A DNA stretch of 64,000 bases, from positions 458,432 through 522,431 of the forward strand of contig UESW01005041.1 in assembly GCA_900491605.1 (NCBI GenBank). Reading direction: 5' to 3'. The notes beneath the pieces are model-generated. The model searched no databases. It was given only the letters and a program-made list of their open reading frames with translations, and had not been told where the DNA came from. The position numbers and the translations under genes were made by a program. Below, piece after piece: positions 55,331-64,000 of this stretch. The stretch comes from Calamus simplicifolius (Eukaryota; Streptophyta; Magnoliopsida; Arecales; Arecaceae). The first letter of the stretch is position 1. Each line of letters begins with the position of its first letter.

Positions 55331-56500
55331 CCCAAGCTCACGTAGTTGAAGGTCAAGATGATTCAATCCTTAGGTTAGTAAACTTGAACCCTGAATTAAA
55401 TCTTACTTATTCCAACCTTGACTGGTGGTTGGATTCAGGAGCTAATATTAATATTTGTATTGATCGCTCCTGGTTCACTACTTTTCAGGACTCAAGTGGA
55501 GGAAGTGTGACTCTAGGGAACAACACAGCCGCCAGGGTCGAAGGACAAGGTCGAGTGAACCTAAAAATGTCATCGAGAAAAGTTTTCACCTTGACGGATG
55601 TGCTTTATGTTCCTGATCTTAGGAAGAACCTTGTCAGCAAATCTCAACTAGTTCAGAGAGGATACAAAATTATTCTTGATTGTAATAAAGTTGTAATAAC
55701 TAAGAATAATGCCTTCATAGGAAAAGGATATGTAAGTGAAGGCTTATTTATATTTAATGTAATAAATCCTTTTATTAACAAAGCTGAGAATCAAACCTAT
55801 CTTGTGAATAAGTCTATCAAAATTTGTGGCATGCCAGGTTGGGTCATGTGCACCTAAGAAAGGTCAACACATGATGAATTAAAACTAATTCCTAAATCGA
55901 ATCTAGATATGGCTAAATGTGAAATATGTGCTAAATCTAAACAACCAAGAAAGCCATTCAAATCAGTTAAAAGAAATTTGTCAATTTTGGAGTTAATACA
56001 TAGTGATGTTTGTGACTCAACTAAGACTGCAACTTGTGGTGGCAATAGGTACTTAGTGACCTTCATAGATGATTTTTCTAGATATTGTTATTTTATCTAA
56101 TTAAATCTAAAGATGAAACTTTCAATAAATTTAAAATTTATAAGAGTAAGGTAGAAAATCAACAAGAAAGAAAAATTAAAATTCTTAGATCTGATAGAGG
56201 AGGGGAGTATACCTCGAATGAATTTTCTTAATTCTATCAAGAACATGGGATAATTCATCAACTGACTGCTCCTTACTCTCCACAGTCCAACGGTGTAACT
56301 GAGCGTAAGAACCGTACCCTTATGGATATGGTAAATTCTATGCTCATTAGTTCTGGCTTACCTGAGAACTTGTGGGGGGAAGCTCTTCTATCTTCTTGTT
56401 TCATCCTAAATAGAATACCTACTAAGAATAGTGGTAAGACTCCCTATGAACTTTGGAAAGGAAGAACACCTAACCTAGACTTTCTCAAAGTGTGAAGGTG
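55330..56500 (+). pseudogene. Copia protease and integrase, broken
   Basis: Protease: WWLDSGANINICIDRSWFTT (about 55420-55480) and LTDVLYVPDLRKNLVSKSQL. Pre-integrase and integrase: CEICAKSKQPRKPFKSVKRN (55918), HSDVCDS with the first Asp, RSDRGGEYTSNEF with the second Asp (~56190), and the PQSNGVTERKNRTL segment with the catalytic Glu (~56280). Stops or frame changes occur near 55856, 56098 and 56230. Confidence 0.85.
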
Positions 56501-56859
56501 TCTAGCTAAGGTTAATATTCCTGAACCCAAAAAGAGAAAACTTGGATCCAAAACCTTAGATGCTGTATTTATAGGTTATGCCCAAAATAGCAATGCCTAC
56601 ATATTTTTAGTAATAAAATTAGAGATTAATGACATATCTGATAATACAATCTTAGAAGCTAGATATGCCTCCTTCTTTGAAGATATAATTCCATTCAAGA
56701 CTAAAATCTCTAGACCCCTGGAATTTGAACCATCATCCTCTAAAGCCATAGAACCAGAACTAGAAACTGAACCAGAATTAAGAAGAAGCAAAAGGAAAAG
56801 AATTAAAAAAGATTTTGGTGAAGATTTTTTATATTCTTAATAGAAGGTGATCCTTCCAC

Positions 56860-58359
56860 ATACGATGAGGCAATGACATCATCAGAATCATCATATTGGA
56901 AGGAAGCTATAGATAGTAAAATTAAATCAATCATAAAAATAAAACTTGGATTTTAACTGATTTACCTCCTGGAAACAAACATATAGGAACAAAATGGATT
57001 TTTAAAAGAAAATTAAGACTAGATGGATCAATAGAAAGATATAAAGCTAGGTTAGTAGTAAAGGGATTTAATCAAAAGAAGGACATAGATTATTTTGATA
57101 CTTATGCTCCTGTAGCAAGAATAACAACCTTGAGAAATCTAATTCCTTAGCCTCAATTCATAAATTAATAATTCATCAAATGGACGTAAAGAAGAAATTT
57201 ACATAGATCAACCTCAAGGATTCGAAGTAAAAGGACAAGAAATAAAGTATATAAATTAATCAAATATCTTAATGGTTTAAAACAAGCTCCTAGATAGTGG
57301 CACATTAAGTTTGATGAAATCATTTTGAAAAATAACTTTAAAATAAATGAACATGACAAATGTGTATATTATAAAAGATAAGATACTGATTTTATAATAC
57401 TATGCTTATATGTAGATGATATATTACTCCTAGGAACATCATTAAAATTAATTCAAGAAACTAAAAGCTACTTATCAAATAAGTTTGATATGAAAGACCT
57501 AGGAGAAGCTGATGTAATTCTAGGAATGAAACTTAACAGAGTAGATAATGGAATAGCAATAAGTCTGGCACACTCAATAAAGAAAATGCTTCAAAAGTTT
57601 GAATATTATGATTTAAATCCTATTTCTACCCCCTATGATCATAACTCTCATTTAACTAAAAATTTAGGAGAACCTATTAATCAATTAGGATATTCTCAAA
57701 GAATAGGATCCCTATTATATATTTCAAATAGAACTCGTCCAAACATAGCTTATGCAGTAGGCAGATTGAGTAGGTATACTAGCAATCCTAGTGAAGAACA
57801 TTGGAAAGCCCTAGCAAGAATATTTAGATATCTTAAGGGAACCATAAATTATTCTCTAGTATATTCTGGTTATCCTGAAGTGATTGAGGGGTATAGTGAT
57901 GCTAATTGGGTAACAGATAAATTCGATGTTAAGTCCACCACTAGGTATCTCTTCCTATTAGGAGGAGCTGCAGTATCTTGGGGCTCATGTAAACAAACTA
58001 TAATCACTAGAAGTACTCTAGAGTCTGAGCTAACAGCTCTTGACACTACTTGCACTGAAGCACAATGGCTAAAAGACTTAATAAATGATATAGATATTCG
58101 TTCACCAAATATTTCTCGAATTTGTTTAAATTATGATTGTAGAGCTCTAATTGATCTGTTAAATCAACAGACAACAAATAAAAAGATGAATAATCATATC
58201 CTGATCCGGTATAAATCTATAAGAAATAAAATGAAAGAATCAATATCACTGCAGTTTGTAAGATCTAAACATAATTTGGAAGATCTTTTAGCCAAAGGCC
58301 TTTCGAAGGCTACGGTATTTGAGACATCGAGGGGGATGGGGCTTAAGCCCATATATTAG
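56860..58359 (+). pseudogene. Copia reverse transcriptase and RNase H, broken
   Basis: The RT begins around 56960 (GTKWIFKRKLRLDGSIERYK, then ARLVVKGFNQKK). The active site YVDDILLLG is at 57409-57435. A continuous frame 57490-58359 holds the connection and RNase H: MKDLGEADVILGMKLN, RPNIAYAVGRLSRYTSNPSE, YSDANWVTDKFDVKSTTRYL, STLESELTALDTTCTEAQWL. The RT part has several frameshifts and a stop replacing a Trp/Gln codon near 57295. Confidence 0.85.
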
Positions 58360-58933
58360 TCACCAGAGTGGACCCCTACCATCATGGCAACCCCATGGTT
58401 AAGGTTCAAAGGGAAACGATCTCTGAGGTGATATCTGGAAGCACCGCTTTCGGAGTCTGTTTCCATCCCATCCCTATGGTGTGGTGCTTTATTGTGACGG
58501 TTAGGTTTAGCATAGCTCTTAATAGATCCAAGGCTGTAAATTCAGCGAGGTCATGTACCATTGGAGGATCTACCTTATTGAGCATAGCTCTTAATAGACC
58601 CAAGGCTGTAGATTCAGTGAGGTATGATTCCGTTGCACATACCCTTGAAGGATTTACCTTAGTGAGAGTAGTCGTGAGGCCGCGACTATGGGACCAGGGC
58701 GAATCCCTAGTAACTCTCATGAAAATCAAGGCAAGCGCATGGCCTAGATAGCGCTAACCCGCATTATGATCAGCTCATCTTCATACTGTGTGTATTTTAT
58801 ACTAAATGCAAGTTCAAACCTAGAAGGTACTTGCACTAAGCACAGTAAATTTTAAAGTTTTAAAATTTCTTATTGAATTTAATTTATTTGGTTATTGTTC
58901 TTTTGTTTTTATTTTTATTTTTTTGTGGGGGAT
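58360..58933. other. Copia 3' non-coding region with polypurine tract
   Basis: A ~66-bp imperfect direct repeat (TTGAGCATAGCTCTTAATAG with AAGGCTGTA) occurs at about 58506-58640. Directly before the 3' LTR lies TTTTTTGTGGGGGAT (58919-58933), the usual Copia polypurine tract. Confidence 0.8.
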
Positions 58934-59486
58934 TGTTAACGTTCGGCCATTTTCCAAACGCCAACGATGTTTAAAAAAAAAACCCAAACTTTCGGCCGTT
59001 TGAAAACCAAACGACCGAACGTTCGGCTGTTTTAAAAAATAAATTGTCTAGCCATTAAAAAAATGTATGACCGTTTATTTAAAAAAATCTATAAATAGGT
59101 TTCAAAGGATGAAAATTTAGAGACAACAACAACAATTCTACATTTCATTGTTTTTGTTTCTTCAAAGATTATGTTGGAGATTGCTGATCGCGTCCGTTGA
59201 GATCGTGCCATCGACGAATGTAGGAATCTGGCTTCCGAGTTATACCTTGGAGGAGAGTTGAGGTTCTATTTTCTTCGCACGAGAAGGGGAACCAGTTCTC
59301 CTTTAGGGCAGTGGTGTAAACCGCCTCCCAGGCCTGATTCTTGACTTATTTTTATTTTGAGATATTTTTTTGAATATAATCTACCTCGCACACACCACAT
59401 ATATATTTTTAATATACATACATATATTATTTATGTACACTAATATATTCCTAGTTGCAAGCATGAAGAAATCAATGCTTTTAACA
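58934..59486 (+). repeat. 3' LTR of the Copia element (553 bp)
   Basis: TGTTAACGTTCGG to TTTTAACA; collinear with 53668-54233 with scattered substitutions and small indels. Confidence 0.95.
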
Positions 59487-59512
59487 GGTTCTTCATCTGA
59501 ATGCATGATGTG
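59487..59512 (+). pseudogene. CKI1-like: Continuation of the CKI1-type kinase after the Copia insertion
   Basis: Starts with the duplicated GGTTC and reads on for a few codons (SSECM) to a TGA. Further downstream no receiver domain is recognisable. Confidence 0.6.
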
Positions 59513-59657
59513 AATATGAATGTGCAAGAATCTACCAACTCAGTTTCTTTTACAGACAGAGACAGGGTTCCCTTCAAATCTTTAGATCCCTAATTGAGCG
59601 AAAATTTCAACCAAAGTTCTTAAATGAGATATAATGAAAATTTACACATGCATGCAT

Positions 59658-59718
<61 letters not shown>

Positions 59719-60431
59719 AGTTAAATACTCGATCATATTTTTCATTCTTAATTTATACAAATCTCAAAGTCATCTTACCTTTTTTTATTTTTTTCATCTT
59801 TAAAATTAACAAATTATATGAATCCAAGGATCAAGAAGATAATAGGACTAGGCTTTGTCTACATTGAAATGCAAATGAATATATATGTATATATATATAT
59901 ATTTAAATTTACATTTAGTTGTCTTCTTTATTTTTAAAATCATATAGTTTATGAATTTTAAAATAAAAAGAATGAAAAAATATGATGGCTTTAAAATTCA
60001 TATAGATCCAGAAAGTAGAAAGATAATCGAATTCTAAATTTGATTATATTTCGATGTGGTCAAGCATGATCATACACAAACATACATGGTGTTGTTTCTT
60101 TTTAACACTCTGCATGCAGGAAGAGAGAGAGAGGTTTTGGTTCAAAAGAGAACCTGGTCGGTCATGGTTCTAATTTTAGGAGCCTATTGCAATAATTTGG
60201 GTTACATCAATCTCAACCTAAACTGTACTAATCCATCCTTAATGAAATGGGAATGAAGAATTTTTTTTTCCTATAAAAACAAGGATGGAGATAATTCTAT
60301 CAGCATAATGAGGGTGAAGCAAGAATAGAAAGGACACTTCCCATCCCATAGGATCCCCGATCGCCATCCCATAAGATCTTCATATATTTTATATTACTTT
60401 GATGCTATTTTGTTATCTTAATATTCTAAAT
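59513..60431. other. AT-rich spacer with microsatellite; no gene seen
   Basis: Contains (CA)25 at 59661-59710 followed by TA repeats, and another TA run near 59880-59900. No coding sequence or transposon end recognised. Confidence 0.6.
59661..59710. repeat. (CA)25 microsatellite
   Basis: Uninterrupted CA dinucleotide run of 50 bases, then TATATATA. Confidence 0.98.
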
Positions 60432-61904
60432 TGTTGGCCCAGATGGCAACCCAAGAGGGGGGGGGGGGGGTGAATTGAGTTTTTTAAAAAAATTGACCTT
60501 TTTAAAAATTATCTGCTCTAAGACAAATGAAATTAATTGCAATGCAAATATAAAGCACAAACAAGGAGATAAAGATAGAGATAATGAATGCACGACAAAC
60601 ACAAGGATTTTATAGTAGTTCGATGTATCCAACACCTACGTCCACTCCCAAGATTCACTTGGGTCCACACTATAACCAACTAGATTACAGCCGGGTTGTT
60701 TTACAAGAGCACAACTCACAACTTATTGTTTTTCCCCCGGGATCACAATGAACCCAGCCGGTTTTCCAGGCTTACCAGCACAAAACCCTAAACTCAAGCT
60801 GATCTAGCTTGATCCGAGGTTAACAACCTCCACTAGTTCAATCCCCTTGATAGAACTAGCACAAACATATATAAGAATGTTTTACAATGATTCACAGCTC
60901 CTTAGTTGAGCAAATATTAAAAATAAAGTAAACAAGTTTAGAAAAGCCTGTTTGGAGATGATTGAATTTGAGCTTTTCTTCTTTTCTTCTTTTCCTCTTC
61001 TCCCTTTGGAATGATGAATCAAGCCTCAGCTTTATCTCTCACAGTCGTTGCAGTTGAGAAGATTAGAAATGGAATAAACGGAGCTTTTCTTCAATTTGGG
61101 AAATCCACCGAATTTTTGATTTGGGCACCTTGGATTCCTCTTTGAGCTTTTTGGAGTGGAAGGATTTGAGTTTGAATGCTTTTCTCTTGAGATTCAGGCT
61201 CAGGCTTTCTCGGATTTTTGATTTGAAATTTTTTCTATTTTTTCGTCCTCTTTAAAACGGGTGTTTTCCCCTTTTTATAGATTTCTTTAATCCGTTTTGG
61301 GAAGGAAACTAGCCGTTGGAGTGTACCTGGAAACAAAAATATATCCGTTAGAAATTAGGTAAAAAGGAATATTACCGTTAGAGCTGATCTGGCAATTTAA
61401 ATTTTCGTTCCAGTCAGGTTGGAGTCGGCTCCAGATCGTTTTTTTAAAATAGAAATTTCCGAGTTCGTTGAGGAGTCGGCTCCGAAAAAGTAAGTGTCGG
61501 CTCGCCATCACCAGGTGTCGGCTCTCGAATACTGTGTGTGTCGGCTCCAGGATGCTCAAAAAATCAACATTCTGTCCCCGCATCGGAGTCGGCTCCAGAC
61601 ATTGTAAGTGTCGACTCCGAAACTCTGGGTGTCATCTCCGAAACTCTGGATGTCAGCTCCGGACCGTATCAAAAATCAGAATAAAATTTGAATGGCCATG
61701 GGGTCGGCTCCAGGGATTCTAGTGTCGACTCCAGGTTCTGAAACTTTGAAATTGAAGTTTTGCAATTGATTCAAAACACGTTTCTTAATTCATTTAAATT
61801 GATCAAATAATTTTAACTCCTGAAACACTTCTCAAATCCATTAGTAATCAAATAAATATACTCAATTCCTTTATTAATCATCAAAATCAATAGTTGGGTC
61901 AACA
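60432..61904 (-). repeat. 3' LTR of the second element (1473 bp)
   Basis: On the plus strand it runs TGTTGGCCCAGATGGCAACC to AGTTGGGTCAACA. It carries the G-run with GGTGAATTGAG near its start, GATGTATCCAACACCTACGT, a minus-strand TATA-like CTATAAAAAG near 61272-61282, and the GTCGGCTCC motif cluster at 61421-61735. Confidence 0.9.
61421..61735. repeat. Cluster of ~11 GTCGGCTCC/GTCGACTCC motifs in the LTR
   Basis: Forms GGAGTCGGCTCC, AGTGTCGGCTCC and AGTGTCGACTCC, with decayed members (GTCATCTCC, GTCAGCTCC). Same position relative to the LTR start and TATA as the cluster at 14120-14545, but different numbers and spacings. Confidence 0.85.
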
Positions 61905-62085
61905 ATCTCCCCCTTTTTGATGATTATAAAAACATTGAGTATATGCATAGTATTCTTAAATTAAAATTTTCAAGAAAGTGATCCTCATAAGTAAGCTCTC
62001 CCTGAATAGGTAGCTCCCCCTATGAAGTTCAAATAATCAATTATTCATATTTAATTAAATAAATGCTAATTAAAGCATAACCAAT

Positions 62086-62340
62086 CAATGCATATACAAC
62101 ATAACTTTCTCTAATTAATCAATTAACTAAGCTTTAATTGAATTCCAATCAATTGCTAATCAATGCATATACGACATAACTTTCTCCAATTAATCAATTA
62201 ACTAATCTTTAATTGAATTCCAATCAATTGCTAATCAATGCATATACGACATAACTTTCTCCAATTAATCAATTAACTAAGCTTTAATTAAATTCCAATC
62301 AATTGCTAATCAATGCATATACGACATAACTTTCTCCCCC
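62086..62340. repeat. 75-bp tandem repeat, three to four units
   Basis: CAATGCATAT recurs at 62086, 62161, 62236 and 62311, exactly 75 bases apart, with few differences between units. It lies between ORF and polypurine tract, where the first element has a different 67-bp tandem pair. Confidence 0.95.
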
Positions 62341-62590
62341 TTTTTTGTAATCACAAAAAGATAAAGAAAAGTTAAGTCAAAAGATCAAATTGATAGATCA
62401 AAAGATAATTTCATTTCATCAAAAGTCAAGTGTTACAAAATGAAACTGAAATTTCATTAAAGATCAAGTATTGCAAAATGAAACTGAAATTTCATTAAAA
62501 AAGAACTATGCTTACATTACATCAGAATTATACTTTCATTACATCAAAAAACAGTACTTTCATTACATCAAAATTGAAACTTTCATTACA

Positions 62591-63790
62591 TCAATATATA
62601 TTAGTTCTAATTATCCTTGTTAAATGATCTACAATCTTCTGCATTCCTTCTGTCTGAAGCTTAACGTAGTCTTTTAATCTTTCATCAACAAAAGTACAAG
62701 CAGTGACAATTTTATCTTGTAACTCGGCATTGCTCTTTGAATAGGTTTCAGAATCTCCACAAATATCTTTAAGTTCTTCAAAAATGTTCTTCAAGTCACT
62801 ACTTAAAGATCCAGTAGAAGAGCTAAGAGTTGATTCAATTTTGGCAATCCGATCATCTAATGAATAAAGAGTTTCTTTAAGATTCATAAATTTGTTGTCA
62901 AACTCAGTCTTTAATTCATCCTTTTGAGCAGCAAGAAGATTTTTGAGTTGCTCTAACTGAAGGTCTGAAAATCCGACTGAAGAAGTAGATGAAGTAGATG
63001 GATCACTGGTACTGGGACAGGAGCAGGAGCAGGACTACTAGGATGTGGAGATGGAATCCTCATAGACGGATCATCCTCACAAGATACAGAATGTCTAGGC
63101 TCGGAGACTCTCTCATCCAAGTTCCCTTTCCTTTCCCACTGACCATTAATTTTAACAAATCCCATTCGATGCAAAGTGGCCAAGCTATAATAATCAGTAT
63201 GTCTCAGGCTCTTTGAGGGTTCATTATCCAAAATTACAACCCCTTGGCTTCTGAATACCATAATTAAGATCATGCCATAGGGTAGTGACGATCTTCTCTT
63301 TCTCCAGCCTTGGCTATGTAAAATATCATCATAGCAGCTAGATTAATGGGCTGACCGGTCAATACACTATCCATACAACAACATGTCCCGCGGGAGACAT
63401 ACTCAAAACGTTTGGTCTTCGGAATAAAATTCTGCTACAAATGTTGTGTAACAACCTTAATTCCAAGGGCAGCTGATTAGCCCTGATTTCCTCAAATTCA
63501 GTAACCTCTCTCCCTAACATCCTTGATAGAGCAGCTGATCTCTCACTGTGCACATCAGCAGCTAATCCAGTAATGGGGATGCTCAGGAGATTTCCTAATT
63601 TGTGAAATGTAAGGTGAATCCGTTTTCCTCTAACAGTGCTTACTAAACCACCATCTCCTCTTGCTAAATTAAAGTAAAATTCCTTTACTAGTGCTGGGTA
63701 TGTAGGAACATCAAGAGAACATACATGATCCCATCCAAGCTCCTAAGTTGCCTACCAATCGAAAAACCCTCGGATTCAAAAAGTTCAAAA
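62591..63790 (-). pseudogene. Putative plant transposon protein, second copy, frameshifted
   Basis: Pieces on the minus strand match the ORF at 12060-13259 in order: DVPTYPALVKEFYFN (about 63715-63665), HSERSAALSRMLGREVTEFE with NQLPLELRLLHNICSRILF (63359-63553), AFRSQGVVI-like MILIMVFRSQGVVILDNEPS (62953-63273), and the C-terminal coiled coil LKETLYSLDDRIAKIESTLS with FEELKDICGDSETYSKSNAE (62591-62887). Frame changes occur near 63360, 63290, 62940 and 63780. An ATG upstream at about 63970 (MAPKRGSVIGATVVSEKRS) may be the original start; that frame soon ends in TGA. Confidence 0.8.
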
Positions 63791-64000
63791 TCAACTTTCT
63801 TCCATAGTGATTACCCTCCCTGCTAGGGTATCTACCTGAGGTGAAGTGGCGTTAGGATTGTCTGAATCGGTGGAGGAATCTTCACTTGGAGACGGTCACG
63901 GACGGGTCACCTTACGGAACGCTTCTCGGACACCACGGTTGCTCCAATCACCGAACCTCTCTTAGGCGCCATTGGATCCGTAGGAAGGCTTGAGAGAAGT

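Larger units (their letters stand above)
53668..59486 (+). mobile_element. Copia retrotransposon inserted in the kinase pseudogene, 5819 bp, TSD GGTTC
   Basis: Two LTRs (566 and 553 bp, TGTTAA...TTAACA), gag-PR-INT-RT-RH in Copia order, a canonical polypurine tract, and a perfect 5-bp target duplication. Joining the flanks continues the kinase reading (EFGGTNEG then SSE). No initiator-Met primer site is present after the 5' LTR (sequence ATCTAAAGGAGAACTCG), so the primer is another tRNA or the site is mutated. All coding regions are broken by stops and frameshifts. Confidence 0.95.
60432..64000 (-). mobile_element. Second transposon-protein-bearing LTR retroelement, cut by the window end
   Basis: On the minus strand: ORF remnant (62591-63790), tail, polypurine tract (61905-61920) and 3' LTR (60432-61904, TGTTGACCC...GGCCAACA). 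It is the same family as 12060-15527. Its 5' part, including any pol genes and 5' LTR, lies outside the window, so the target duplication (expected TAAAT, 60427-60431) cannot be checked here. Confidence 0.85.

Noticed and set aside
58368..58751. 127-codon frame after RNase H as a captured gene
   Set aside because: It lies in the Copia 3' non-coding region over an imperfect direct repeat; opposite-strand frames are equally long and no domain is visible.

Overview
This is nuclear DNA from a flowering plant. It is AT-rich and intron-bearing, and it is packed with nested LTR retrotransposons and En/Spm (CACTA) transposons. A monocot, perhaps a palm, is my guess from the look of the repeats and of the histidine-kinase fragment; that assignment is weak. 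No intact host gene was found. The host-derived coding material consists of the broken 5' end of a DUF789-like gene (present twice), a decayed CKI1-type histidine kinase and a possible 5'-exon fragment near 33.5 kb. No RNA gene, CRISPR array or bacterial-type operon was seen.

Layout. A locus-scale inverted repeat dominates the left three quarters. Arm A (about 697-10802) reads as the reverse complement of arm B (about 39775-45456). Partial copies lie at about 20386-22090 (copy C, same orientation as A) and 36250-37000 (copy D, same orientation as B). Arm A was later invaded by a 3.5-kb deletion-derivative CACTA element (5234-8770). Arm B still has the uninterrupted target site, so the insertion is dated relative to the duplication and its 3-bp target duplication (AAC) is proved. 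Inside that CACTA sits an array of about 15 units of ~84 bp, full of GATCGATC. Between the arms lie a composite LTR block (10805-15527) carrying a putative plant transposon-protein ORF, a truncated CACTA with decayed TNP2-type and Ptta/En/Spm-type genes (15528-20262), a complete but frameshifted Tekay/Del-like Gypsy element (22902-31886, TSD GTTAC) inserted in an older Copia, a second kind of CACTA-like element built from TTAGTGACGGATT-type repeats (33737-35946), and a Copia fragment (37001 to about 40330) joined to arm B.

Right of arm B is a Tnt1/Tork-like Copia (45458-50955). It sits in the DUF789-like gene's first intron and its outer right end is clipped. A single N at 49543 flanked by two 218-bp near-copies is probably an unmerged contig overlap. 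From about 51.2 kb the decayed CKI1-type kinase follows; it is split by another Copia (53668-59486, TSD GGTTC). The window ends in a second member of the transposon-protein-bearing LTR family (60432 onward, minus strand).

Nothing here is a demonstrated new molecular system. The most interesting signals are (i) the large inverted duplication of a gene 5' end with arm-specific damage, (ii) clusters of short, partly palindromic motifs upstream of the TATA box in one LTR family, with a completely different motif in a sister LTR, and (iii) the GATCGATC-rich minisatellite amplified inside a CACTA element.
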